Positions 9,004-16,785 of a stretch of DNA of 64,000 nucleotides are shown here, one piece after another; positions within the stretch are counted from its first letter, which is position 1; each line of letters begins with the position of its first letter. Both the position numbers and the translations under genes were made by a program. Location of the stretch: contig CAYXSW010000001.1 in assembly GCA_964467915.1 (NCBI GenBank), positions 62,001 to 126,000 on the forward strand, read 5' to 3'. Under the pieces are notes generated by a model that saw nothing but the letters and a program-made list of their open reading frames with translations, did no database searches and was not told the DNA's origin. This DNA is from MED-G16 sp964467915. GTDB taxonomy: Bacteria; Bacteroidota; Bacteroidia; Cytophagales; MED-G16.

Positions 9004-10294
9004 GTTTTATTCTTTTATTGTCAACAGACATTATTGTAAAAATAAATTTATGAAATTTTATTTTATCACCCTTGTTTGGAATCTTTGAGTTAATTTCAAG
9101 TAACAACCCACCAAGAGACTCACTCTCACCTTTAATTTTATTGAAATAATTTTTATCCACCTTAGTTAGCTTACAAAAGTCATTTAAAGAAGTTTTTCCT
9201 TCAAATAAATATGTGTTGTTGTCTATTTTCTTAAACAGAAAATTATCCTCAAAATCAAACTCATCTCTAATATCTCCAAGAATTTCTTCTATCACATCTT
9301 CTAAAGTTACAAGCCCAGAGACGCCACCATATTCATCAATAACAATAGCTAAATGCACTCTTTTTTCTTGAAAATCTTTAAATAAAACATCAATATTTTT
9401 ACTTTCTGGAACAAAAAAGGCTGGCCTAATCTTTTTTCTCCAATCAAAAGAAACTTCTTTAAGGTGTGGGATTAGATCCTTAACATAAAGCACACCTTCA
9501 ACATTATCAATAGTTTCTTTGTACACAGGAATTCTAGAGAGTCCAGATTTGTTGATTAGTTTAGATATTTTTTGAAAAGAGTCTTTAAAATCTACAGCTA
9601 CAATATCGACCCTAGACCTCATTATTTCTTTAGCTTTGATAGACCCAAAATTTATTATTCCCTCAAGAATATTTTTTTCTTCAGTTGAGGTCTCTTTATC
9701 AATAGTTAAGCTCATTGCCTTATTTAGCTCTTCTTTAGTGCTCTCAAGAAGAACTTTTTTTTTCGTTTTAAAAGAGCTTGAGATGGAAACTAAAAATAAA
9801 ACCAAAGGATTAAAAAGTGTGAATGAAACATTAATTATTGTAGCCGATATTTTTACAAAAAGAAATTTATTTTTGTTTGCATAAACTTTTGGGATAATCT
9901 CCCCAAAAAAAACAATTACTAGAGTTGTTATCACAGTCAGCATTAAAAAAACAAATGCTGATTTACCAAACATACCCCAAGCGAAATAAGCTGATAAGGT
10001 TATGATTGCAACATTTATAAGGTTGTTTAATATTAAAATTGTAGCTAAGAGTTTTTCAGGCGTTTTAAGGAGCGAAATAACTTTATTTACAGAACCCTTG
10101 TGGTTTTTTTTCAGAGTTTTAATTTCTGAATTTGATAATGAAAAAAAAGCAACTTCTGATCCAGAGATTAGACCAGAAGAAACAAGGAGGGTAATTAAAA
10201 TAAAAGCTTGGAATAATATTGTTATTATATTAGACCCAATTAAAGCACTAGATATATAAACAAAGAGTTCGGGTTCGGGTAAATCTATTTCCAA
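8966..10294 (-). CDS. gldE: Gliding motility-associated protein GldE (CNNM/CorC-like with CBS pair)
   Basis: A 442-aa membrane protein. The N-terminal part (about 15-185) has four hydrophobic helices of the DUF21/CNNM transmembrane domain with the motif GSEVAFFSLS. Next come two CBS domains (about 215-340), including a VIDEYGGVSGLVTLEDVIEE segment split here by family convention, and a C-terminal CorC-type transporter-associated domain. The architecture is that of hemolysin/CorC proteins, and the position directly upstream of gldD identifies it as GldE. GldE partly substitutes for GldD function in F. johnsoniae. Related CNNM proteins handle Mg2+, but transport by GldE itself is not established. 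Confidence 0.88.
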   Translation of the reverse strand: MEIDLPEPELFVYISSALIGSNIITILFQAFILITLLVSSGLISGSEVAFFSLSNSEIKTLKKNHKGSVNKVISLLKTPEKLLATILILNNLINVAIITLSAYFAWGMFGKSAFVFLMLTVITTLVIVFFGEIIPKVYANKNKFLFVKISATIINVSFTLFNPLVLFLVSISSSFKTKKKVLLESTKEELNKAMSLTIDKETSTEEKNILEGIINFGSIKAKEIMRSRVDIVAVDFKDSFQKISKLINKSGLSRIPVYKETIDNVEGVLYVKDLIPHLKEVSFDWRKKIRPAFFVPESKNIDVLFKDFQEKRVHLAIVIDEYGGVSGLVTLEDVIEEILGDIRDEFDFEDNFLFKKIDNNTYLFEGKTSLNDFCKLTKVDKNYFNKIKGESESLGGLLLEINSKIPNKGDKIKFHKFIFTIMSVDNKRIKRVRVYKKHNKKT

Positions 10295-10303
10295 CTTTTG
10301 TAT

Positions 10304-10717
10304 TTAAAACGGCAAATCATCTTCTTGAACACTTTCTTTTGTTTCTTGATTTGGAGGAGGGGGTGGTTGGTTGCCGCTAGACTCTGGCGCTCTTCCCAAT
10401 AACCTTAAATCTCTACCAACAACTTCAGAAACATACTTTTTAACCCCATCTTTATCTTCGTATGAACGATTTGAAATTTTTCCCTCGATATAAACCTGAC
10501 TTCCTTTTTTTAAATAATTTTCAGCAATTTCAGCAAGCGGAGACCACAGCACCACATTATGCCACTCTGTGTTAGTGACCTTTTCGCCGGCTTTGTTTTT
10601 ATAAGTTTCACTCGTTGCTATGGAAAAATTTGCAACAGCTCGACCATCATCTAATTTTCTTAATTCAGGGTCTTTCCCTAGATTTCCAAGTAAGATAGCT
10701 TTATTAACTCCAGACAT
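10304..10717 (-). CDS. ssb: Single-stranded DNA-binding protein
   Basis: A 137-aa SSB. The OB fold spans roughly residues 1-108 and starts with the signature MSGVNKAILLGNLGKDPELR. A short flexible linker with a run of prolines (about 118-122) leads to the acidic C-terminal tip DDLPF, the peptide that docks repair and replication partners such as RecG, whose gene follows in the same run. The gene sits between mutY (gap 17 bases) and gldE (gap 9), the order found in many Flavobacteriia. Confidence 0.97.
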   Translation of the reverse strand: MSGVNKAILLGNLGKDPELRKLDDGRAVANFSIATSETYKNKAGEKVTNTEWHNVVLWSPLAEIAENYLKKGSQVYIEGKISNRSYEDKDGVKKYVSEVVGRDLRLLGRAPESSGNQPPPPPNQETKESVQEDDLPF

Positions 10718-10734
10718 ATACTTGAAATTACAAA

Positions 10735-11793
10735 TTAAGATGCGGATTTCAAATAGTTATCAATAACTTTTGGAAATGCGTAGTTAATTAAGTCACTTTT
10801 TTTAATTAAAATCATATCCAAGGCTTTTTTTAGTTGTTCTAGATTACGATTATTATTAATCTCTAATTTGTAAAAATTAACCTTTATAGTTTGGTGGCTT
10901 AATTTTGTTGTGCTCTCAGACACAAGTTTAATTTTGTCTTTTTGACACACTTTCAAAGTTTTGTAATCAAAGAAATTACCTTGACCCTCAACTAAATAAA
11001 ACTCATTCAAGTTTTCCCATATATCTTTTTTTGTTCTCTTATTAATTAAAATTTGATTCCTGTTTTCTATTATTAAATAATTAAAACACCTTTTTTTAAG
11101 CCTTTTTTTCCTTTCTTTTATTGGGTACATGTTTATTTTGTTTTTCACTTTTGCATAACAGTTTTCTTTAAACACACAACTTTGACAGAGGGGTTTTTTT
11201 GGTAAACAAACTGACCCACCAAAATCCATTATTGACTCGTTATATTCTCCAAAGTCTTTAATTTTATATGAAATTTTTTTATTAAATTTTAAAAAACAAT
11301 TATAAGAAGACACCTTAGAGATATCTTTTTTTATTCCAAAACATCTAGACAAAACCCGAAAAACATTTGCGTCAACGACAAGTTTTTTTTCATTATAACA
11401 AATTGATGATATTGCAGAGGCTGTATATTTTCCAATCCCAGGCAAACGAATAAGATCATCATAATTTTTAGGAAACTCCCCGTTGTGTTTATTTATGATA
11501 ATTTTCGCAGCCTTATGAAGGTTTTTGGCTCTATTATAATAACCCAAACCCTGCCATAGTGTGTAAATTTTTTTTTGAGAAGCTTTAGCTAAAGAATTAA
11601 TCTCTGGAAAAACAGTTATAAATTTTTTATAATACTTTAAACCAGTTTCCATCTTGGTTTGTTGTAAAATAATTTCGGATAACCACACACGATAAGGATC
11701 TTTACTTTCTCTAAAAGGAAGCATTCTTTTGTTTTTTTTGTACCAGAAGACAAGTGTTTTAGCAAAACTTGTTTTAAAGGTGTCTTTGTTCAT
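10735..11793 (-). CDS. mutY: A/G-specific adenine DNA glycosylase MutY
   Basis: A 352-aa base-excision repair glycosylase that removes adenine mispaired with 8-oxoguanine. Catalytic Glu40 is in LSEIILQQT, the helix-hairpin-helix is LPGIGKYTA (117-125), and catalytic Asp141 is in VVDANVFRVLSR. The iron-sulfur loop is intact: Cys196, 203, 206 and 212 in the C-x6-C-x2-C-x5-C spacing. The C-terminal part (about 230-350) is the NUDIX-like domain that recognises 8-oxoG. It is divergent from the HU gene with about 54 bases between them, and leads the ssb-gldE-gldD-recG run. Confidence 0.96.
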   Translation of the reverse strand: MNKDTFKTSFAKTLVFWYKKNKRMLPFRESKDPYRVWLSEIILQQTKMETGLKYYKKFITVFPEINSLAKASQKKIYTLWQGLGYYNRAKNLHKAAKIIINKHNGEFPKNYDDLIRLPGIGKYTASAISSICYNEKKLVVDANVFRVLSRCFGIKKDISKVSSYNCFLKFNKKISYKIKDFGEYNESIMDFGGSVCLPKKPLCQSCVFKENCYAKVKNKINMYPIKERKKRLKKRCFNYLIIENRNQILINKRTKKDIWENLNEFYLVEGQGNFFDYKTLKVCQKDKIKLVSESTTKLSHQTIKVNFYKLEINNNRNLEQLKKALDMILIKKSDLINYAFPKVIDNYLKSAS

Positions 11794-11847
11794 AATTAAG
11801 ATTAAACTAATTTTAACCTAAACTCTAAACAATTAAAATAACAAATA

Positions 11848-12144
11848 GTGAGAAAACTAGAAATAATAAATAAAGTTTCATCCCAAACGGGTATAGACAA
11901 ATCAGATGTGCAAGAAACAATAGAGGCAACGATGATAACAATTAAAGAGGCCCTTAAAAATGGAGAAAGTGTTTATATAAGGGGTTTTGGTTCTTTTACA
12001 AACAAAAAAAGAGCAAGAAAAATAGCAAGAAACATATCTACCAATACGGCAATAATATTAGAAGCACATTATGTGCCACATTTTAAGCCATCTAAATTGT
12101 TTGTGGACCTAATAAAAGAAAACAACAAAATTGTTGAACAATGA
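11848..12144 (+). CDS. HU/IHF-family DNA-binding protein
   Basis: A 98-aa histone-like protein that bends and compacts DNA. The family layout is clear: two N-terminal helices, then the beta-arm region with the conserved GFGSF (about 49-53), the arm basic segment RARKIARNIST, and the late FKPSK motif. Start is GTG at 11848; there is no ATG at the expected N-terminus (RKLEIINKVS). The next gene starts within its stop codon (ATGA), so the two are translationally coupled. The position opposite mutY and upstream of RNase G is conserved in Flavobacteriia. Whether it is HU or IHF-like in function cannot be told. Confidence 0.93.
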   Translation: MRKLEIINKVSSQTGIDKSDVQETIEATMITIKEALKNGESVYIRGFGSFTNKKRARKIARNISTNTAIILEAHYVPHFKPSKLFVDLIKENNKIVEQ

Positions 12145-12599
12145 AATCTCAAAAAATTCAAGTTATAATAGTTTTATTTTCTTTGGCCGCTATTTTTCTT
12201 TTGTATCAACTCCCAACCTCTGTCATTAAAACAAAAAAAAATCAAGGAGAAATTCAAAGTGCCGTTTCTGTAGAACAAGCCCTAGAATTACTTGAGGGCG
12301 AAAACCCAATGGAGGGAGTTTTTATGTTTAGGGAGATACTTGAAAACGATCCACAAAACACAGAAGCTTTATATTATTTAGGTGTTTTGTCAGTTCAAAC
12401 AGGCCAATACGAAAATGCCATAGAAAGATTTAATCAACTAATAGCTATTGATTCATCAGATAAAAAGGCATATTTGCAGTTGGGAATTAGCAACTACCAA
12501 CTTGGCTATACTAAAAAAGCAGATTCATTATTTAGTATAGTAAAAGAAACAAAGGACAAGTTGTTAATCAAAGAATTAAATGTTTTTTTAACTAATTAA
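12141..12599 (+). CDS. Membrane-anchored TPR protein
   Basis: A 152-aa protein with one N-terminal transmembrane anchor (about residues 7-25) followed by about three tetratricopeptide repeats (roughly 45-150; for example the ALYYLGVLSVQTGQYENAIE and AYLQLGISNYQLGYTKKADS repeats). TPR units mediate protein-protein contacts, and the orientation suggests the repeats face the periplasm. It is coupled to the HU gene by a 4-base overlap. Similar short TPR proteins occupy this spot in related genomes, but no partner or function is known to me. Confidence 0.85.
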   Translation: MKSQKIQVIIVLFSLAAIFLLYQLPTSVIKTKKNQGEIQSAVSVEQALELLEGENPMEGVFMFREILENDPQNTEALYYLGVLSVQTGQYENAIERFNQLIAIDSSDKKAYLQLGISNYQLGYTKKADSLFSIVKETKDKLLIKELNVFLTN

Positions 12600-12612
12600 A
12601 GATATTGAAATT

Positions 12613-12702
12613 ATGCCGAGCGGAAAAAAAAGAAAAAGACATAAGATATCGACACATAAAAGAAAAAAAAGATTAAGAAAAAATAGACATAAAAAGAAAT
12701 AA
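12613..12702 (+). CDS. Tiny basic ribosomal-protein-like gene (bS22/mS38, AURKAIP1/COX24 domain)
   Basis: An ATG at 12613 opens a 29-residue frame closed by TAA at 12700-12702. The peptide begins MPSGKKRKRHK and ends RHKKK, and over half of its residues are Lys, Arg or His. It has the pattern of the short AURKAIP1/COX24-domain proteins of Bacteroidota, related to the mitochondrial small-subunit protein mS38 and actinobacterial bS22, which bind 16S rRNA near the decoding region. It lies between the TPR gene (gap 13) and RNase G (gap 11), with no other use for this space. The size is below common gene-calling limits, so it is easily missed. Identification is by memory of the family pattern. Confidence 0.8.
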   Translation: MPSGKKRKRHKISTHKRKKRLRKNRHKKK

Positions 12703-12713
12703 ACCATAATACT

Positions 12714-14243
12714 ATGAGTAGCGAGCTAATAATTAATTCATCTCGCGACAAAAGTAGAATTGGGCTTCTTAAGGATAAAAAGCTTGTTGAGTTTCATCAG
12801 GAAAGTGACGAAACGAAATTTAATGTAGGTGATATTTATGTAGGAAAAGTAAAAAAGATCAATAAAAGCTTAAACGCAGCTTTTATTGATATAGGTTTTG
12901 AAAAAGACGCTTTCCTACATTACCTTGACTTAGGACCCCAGTTTTTGTCGCTTAAATCATTTGTAAAAAAAGTAAGATCAAAGGGTAAACCTTCAGGTTA
13001 TGACTCATTTAAAAGGCTTGAGGATATAAACAAGTTTGGTAAAATAAACGAAGTCCTTAAAAAAGGAGACGAACTATTAATTCAAATTGTTAAGGAACCA
13101 ATTTCAACCAAAGGGCCAAGGGTAACAACAGAACTTTCTCTAGCTGGAAGGTATTTGATTTTAGTATCATTCTCCGAGGCAATTAATGTTTCTAAAAAAA
13201 TAACAAATAGAGAAGAAAGGATACGTCAGATAAATTTAATTAAATCTATCAGGCCAAAAAACTTTGGTGTTATTGTTAGGACCGTAGCGGAGCAAAAGTC
13301 TGTATCAGAGTTAGATAAAGACCTTAAATCATTAACCTCTTTGTGGAAAGAGGGGTTAAAAAACATCAAAAAAGCTAAAGTAGGAGAAAAGGTAATAGGG
13401 GAAGGAAACAAAGCCACTTCACTACTTCGAGATATTTTAAACTCTTCATTTGATAATATTATTATTGATGATAAAAAATTGTTTGAAGAGATAAAGGGGT
13501 ATGTAAAAAAGTTTGAGCCAAAAAAAGAGAAAATTGTTAAATTTTACTCTTCTCCAGCACCAATTTTTGAAGTTTATGGTATTGAAAAACAACTTCAAGA
13601 TTTGTTTGGGGAAACCGTGCCAATGTCTAACGGGGGGTATGTTATAATTCAACATACAGAGGCCTTACACGCTATAGATGTAAATAGCGGAAAAACAAGT
13701 AAAGTATCAAATCAAGAAGAGGCAGCATTAAAAGTGAATCTAGATGCGGCCGAAACTATTGCGAGGCAATTACGACTTAGAGATATTGGGGGTATAATTG
13801 TCATAGACTTCATTGACCTAAAAAAGACAATGAATAAGCGTAAGCTTTTTGATGCCATGAAGAGAGCGATGAGTGATGATAGGTCTAAGCACACGATATT
13901 ACCTTTATCAAAGTTTTGTTTAATGCAAATAACAAGACAGCGGGTTAGGCAAGAGTTAAAAATGACTAAAGAAGACGCTGATTTAGATCAAGAAGGGACT
14001 GAGGCGGCGGATAAAATTGAACAAAAAATAGAGCACCTTTTTGTGAAACAAAATGAAAAAAATCTCACTCTAGTTGTACATCCTTACCTTTATTCATACT
14101 TTACAATTGGCGTGCTATCAAGACAGTATAAATGGTTCATCAAACACAGGAGGTGGGTTAAAATAGAAAAAGATAATAACATAGGGGTTAAAGATTATGT
14201 GTTCTTAGACACAAACAGACAAATCATTCAAACTAAAAAGTGA
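12714..14243 (+). CDS. rng: Ribonuclease G (RNase E/G family)
   Basis: A 509-aa endoribonuclease that matures 16S rRNA ends and takes part in mRNA decay. An S1 RNA-binding domain lies at about 38-140 (VGDIYVGKVKKI, then AAFIDIGFEKDAFLH). The catalytic domain carries the two metal-binding Asp residues in HAIDVNSGKTSK and IVIDFIDLKK. The C-terminal part is RNase G-like with no long RNase E scaffold tail. In many Bacteroidota rng follows the HU gene, as here. Its stop codon overlaps the GTG start of gldB by four bases. Confidence 0.95.
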   Translation: MSSELIINSSRDKSRIGLLKDKKLVEFHQESDETKFNVGDIYVGKVKKINKSLNAAFIDIGFEKDAFLHYLDLGPQFLSLKSFVKKVRSKGKPSGYDSFKRLEDINKFGKINEVLKKGDELLIQIVKEPISTKGPRVTTELSLAGRYLILVSFSEAINVSKKITNREERIRQINLIKSIRPKNFGVIVRTVAEQKSVSELDKDLKSLTSLWKEGLKNIKKAKVGEKVIGEGNKATSLLRDILNSSFDNIIIDDKKLFEEIKGYVKKFEPKKEKIVKFYSSPAPIFEVYGIEKQLQDLFGETVPMSNGGYVIIQHTEALHAIDVNSGKTSKVSNQEEAALKVNLDAAETIARQLRLRDIGGIIVIDFIDLKKTMNKRKLFDAMKRAMSDDRSKHTILPLSKFCLMQITRQRVRQELKMTKEDADLDQEGTEAADKIEQKIEHLFVKQNEKNLTLVVHPYLYSYFTIGVLSRQYKWFIKHRRWVKIEKDNNIGVKDYVFLDTNRQIIQTKK

Positions 14244-15217
14244 AACCTTTTATATTTTTTTTTACACTTGTTCTTGTGTCTTGTAACACGAACAGATGCC
14301 CAAAAACAAATAACCAAGAGTCCTTAAAGCACATTCAAATCAACTATTTAATAGATAAAATAGGTGGTTTAGAATCTAGAAACGATTTTTTAATTTATTT
14401 AGAAAAAAACAAAGAGGTTTTATATCCATTTTATGAAATAAATGACACAATAAACATAGAATATAAAATAAATAACATTTATTCATTACTAAATAATATA
14501 TTTTTTGATAGTCTCTATATAGATGTTTATGATGAGTTTGGAGCTAAAAAAAACTTCTTCTCTAGTTTAGATTATTCAATAGGACTTTATAATTCAACTA
14601 ATAAAAATCAACTTAATCCTAAGTTGACAGTTTTATTATCTGGTTTTTATAACGACGTTGTTGTAGATAAAGAAAATATAATTTTAGGAGCAGAATACTT
14701 TCTTAAAAAAGACAATAAGTATAAGCCAAGAGACCTACCTTCTTATATTTTGGATAGATATACCCCAGAACACATAAATTCAACTATACTTTCAACGTAT
14801 CTATCCCAATTTAATATTGTAGATGAATCAGATAAAACTATGCTAAATGAAATGATATCTTTTGGCAAATTGTATTATGTTGTTGAAAAACTATTAGTCT
14901 GTGAAAATCAAAATATTATATTAGGCTACTCTAAAGAACAGTTTGAAATGATTGAAGAGAATGAGGCTTTTATTTATAGTTTTTTCCTTCAGAACGAGTT
15001 GTTTTTTCAAGAGGGAAATTTAATTAAACAAAAGTATTTATCTGAGAGACCAAGCACCTTTGAAATATCACAGTCAGTTCCTGGAAGAGTTGGTCGGTGG
15101 ATGGGGTGGAAAATAGTATCTTCTTTTATGGAAAACAACAAATACACCTTAGAAGACCTTTTAAATGAATATGATTATAAAAAAATTTTTTATAATTCTA
15201 ATTATAAACCCTTGTAA
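14240..15217 (+). CDS. gldB: Gliding motility lipoprotein GldB
   Basis: A 325-aa lipoprotein: start GTG at 14240 (overlapping the rng stop), signal segment and lipobox LVSC (Cys15). The middle segment DLPSYILDRYTPEHI and the long C-terminal block with GRVGRWMGWKIVSSFM and KIFYNSNYKP match the conserved GldB pattern (SPGRIGxWxGWQIV..YM, then SKYKP). GldB is required for gliding and, like other Gld lipoproteins, is linked to the type IX secretion/motility machinery. No gldC follows; the next gene is nth. GldB is distantly related to zinc metalloproteases, but I see no HExxH motif here. Confidence 0.85.
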   Translation: MKPFIFFFTLVLVSCNTNRCPKTNNQESLKHIQINYLIDKIGGLESRNDFLIYLEKNKEVLYPFYEINDTINIEYKINNIYSLLNNIFFDSLYIDVYDEFGAKKNFFSSLDYSIGLYNSTNKNQLNPKLTVLLSGFYNDVVVDKENIILGAEYFLKKDNKYKPRDLPSYILDRYTPEHINSTILSTYLSQFNIVDESDKTMLNEMISFGKLYYVVEKLLVCENQNIILGYSKEQFEMIEENEAFIYSFFLQNELFFQEGNLIKQKYLSERPSTFEISQSVPGRVGRWMGWKIVSSFMENNKYTLEDLLNEYDYKKIFYNSNYKPL

Positions 15218-15218
15218 G

Positions 15219-15869
15219 GTGAAAAAAAAAGAGAAGGTAAAATTTGTTATTAAAACCTTAGAAAGTCTCTACCCAAAAACAACTATTCCACTAAACCATA
15301 AAGACCCATACACACTTTTGGTTGCGGTCTTACTTTCTGCGCAAAGCACTGATGCTGGTGTAAATAAAATAACACCAAAACTATTTAAAAAAGCAGACAC
15401 CCCCTACGAAATGGTTAAGCTTTCAATTTCTGAAATTAGAGAAATCATTAAGCCTGTAGGTTTGTCACCAATGAAAGCTAAAGGAATTTATGGTCTGTCT
15501 AAGATTTTAATAAATGAACACAAAGGCAAGGTTCCTTGTGATTTAGAATTCTTAGAATCTCTTCCTGCCGTTGGGCACAAAACAGCTAGCGTGGTCATGT
15601 CTCAAGCTTTTGGTGAGCCTATGTTTCCTGTAGACACTCACATTCACAGGTTAATGTACAGGTGGGGCCTCTCATCAGGAAAAAATGTAGTAAAAACAGA
15701 GCACGACGCAAAAAGACTATTTCCTAAAAAACTATGGAACAAACTACACCTACAAATAATTTATTACGGACGAGAAAGATCTCCCGCAAGAGGGTGGAAC
15801 ATTAAAAACGATCCTATTTCTTTAAAAATTGGAAGAAAGGCAGTAATCACTAAATTAGCTCGAAATTAA
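15219..15869 (+). CDS. nth: Endonuclease III lacking the [4Fe-4S] motif
   Basis: A 216-aa DNA glycosylase/AP lyase acting on oxidised pyrimidines. I choose the GTG at 15219, two bases after the gldB stop, since upstream ATGs would overlap gldB and add residues not found in the family. The HhH motif LPAVGHKTA holds catalytic Lys121, and catalytic Asp139 lies in PVDTHIHRL. In place of the usual four-Cys loop at the C-terminus there is GRERSPARGWNIKND with no cysteine; the only Cys is at 107. Cluster-less Nth proteins are common in Bacteroidota, so activity is expected. Its end overlaps the convergent gene by TTAA. Confidence 0.92.
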   Translation: MKKKEKVKFVIKTLESLYPKTTIPLNHKDPYTLLVAVLLSAQSTDAGVNKITPKLFKKADTPYEMVKLSISEIREIIKPVGLSPMKAKGIYGLSKILINEHKGKVPCDLEFLESLPAVGHKTASVVMSQAFGEPMFPVDTHIHRLMYRWGLSSGKNVVKTEHDAKRLFPKKLWNKLHLQIIYYGRERSPARGWNIKNDPISLKIGRKAVITKLARN

Positions 15870-16105
15870 ACAAAATATTTGCTCGTTTTATCTTTTGCAA
15901 AGTAAGCTTTTATTTTATTTATTATTCTTTCAGAAGGCTCCAAACAAAAAGTATCTAAATGATTTTTTATTTCATCTAATGATTCAATTTTATCTTTTGT
16001 TTTGTGATTTAAAAGAGATTGAATTGTGATTTTATGTTTATTATGTTCTTCTAATTCGTTGTAGATATATTTTATTATATCAAGATTAGTAGAGGTTTTA
16101 CTCAT
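15866..16105 (-). CDS. Small protein coupled to ECF sigma factor (possible regulator)
   Basis: A 79-aa soluble protein with no signal peptide or membrane segment. It starts at the ATG at 16105, overlapping the end of the sigma factor gene by 8 bases; a TTG two codons upstream is less likely. The first half (NLDIIKYIYNELEE) resembles the N-terminus of anti-sigma-like or zf-HC2-type partners, and the second half contains LEPSERIINKI, a motif I associate with small proteins encoded just after sigma-70 genes in Flavobacteriia. There are no zinc-binding His/Cys residues of a ZAS anti-sigma domain. Role as a sigma modulator is inference from position. Confidence 0.7.
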   Translation of the reverse strand: MSKTSTNLDIIKYIYNELEEHNKHKITIQSLLNHKTKDKIESLDEIKNHLDTFCLEPSERIINKIKAYFAKDKTSKYFV

Positions 16106-16679
16106 AGGCAACTTGTTTTGGTTTAATTTTTTTTCTTAATGCTATCAAAGCATATCTCATCCTTCCTAATGCTGTATTAATACTAACGCCTGTTGCTTCT
16201 GCAATCTCTTGAAAGCTCATGTCCATATAGTGCCTCATAACTAACACCTCTCTTTGTTTGTCAGGTAAGTCCTTTATAATTTTTTTTAAATAAAGTTTGG
16301 TTTCTTTTGATAAATTTTCAGATTCAGTAAAATCTTCAGAAAACCTTAAACAGTTAAACACGTCTGAGCCATCAGCCAAGGTAATTTTAGGATATCTTTT
16401 GTTTTTTCTAAAATGATCTATAGCTTGATTGTGAGCAACCCTTAGGATCCATGGCAAAAACTTACCCTGCTCGTTATATTTTTTTTGCTTAAAGACATTC
16501 AGTGTTTTAATAAAGACATCTTGCAAAATATCTTCTGCTATATATTTGTCTTTTACAATTAAATAAATTGTTGTGAATATTCTGGACTTATGTCTGTCAA
16601 TTAGTGTAGACATTGCCTCTTCGTTACCTTGAGTGTAAAGTGATATTAAACAACTATCACTTAATTCCGTTTTTAACAT
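16098..16679 (-). CDS. ECF-type RNA polymerase sigma factor
   Basis: A 193-aa sigma-70 family factor of the extracytoplasmic function class. Region 2 is at about 20-95 (DILQDVFIKTLNVF, then LPWILRVAHNQAIDHFRKNKR), and region 4 at about 130-185 with the helix-turn-helix SFQEIAEATGVSINTALGRM. Region 3 is absent, as in ECF factors. It is divergent from uvrA with a 106-base intergenic region that should hold both promoters. The small overlapping downstream gene may be its regulator. Target genes are unknown. Confidence 0.95.
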   Translation of the reverse strand: MLKTELSDSCLISLYTQGNEEAMSTLIDRHKSRIFTTIYLIVKDKYIAEDILQDVFIKTLNVFKQKKYNEQGKFLPWILRVAHNQAIDHFRKNKRYPKITLADGSDVFNCLRFSEDFTESENLSKETKLYLKKIIKDLPDKQREVLVMRHYMDMSFQEIAEATGVSINTALGRMRYALIALRKKIKPKQVAYE

Positions 16680-16785
16680 AATAAGTTATTATAATTTAGT
16701 AACGTAGAGGTCTATACCATATTGTGTTGTTTTGTTAAGAATATTTTAACTAATATAAAGATTGATTTTATAAATTCAAAAAAAC

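Noticed and set aside
16680..16785. Short inverted repeat (GTTA...TAAC) in the sigma factor/uvrA intergenic region
   Set aside because: Arms of four bases are expected by chance in AT-rich DNA, and I see no LexA-type box to support an operator.
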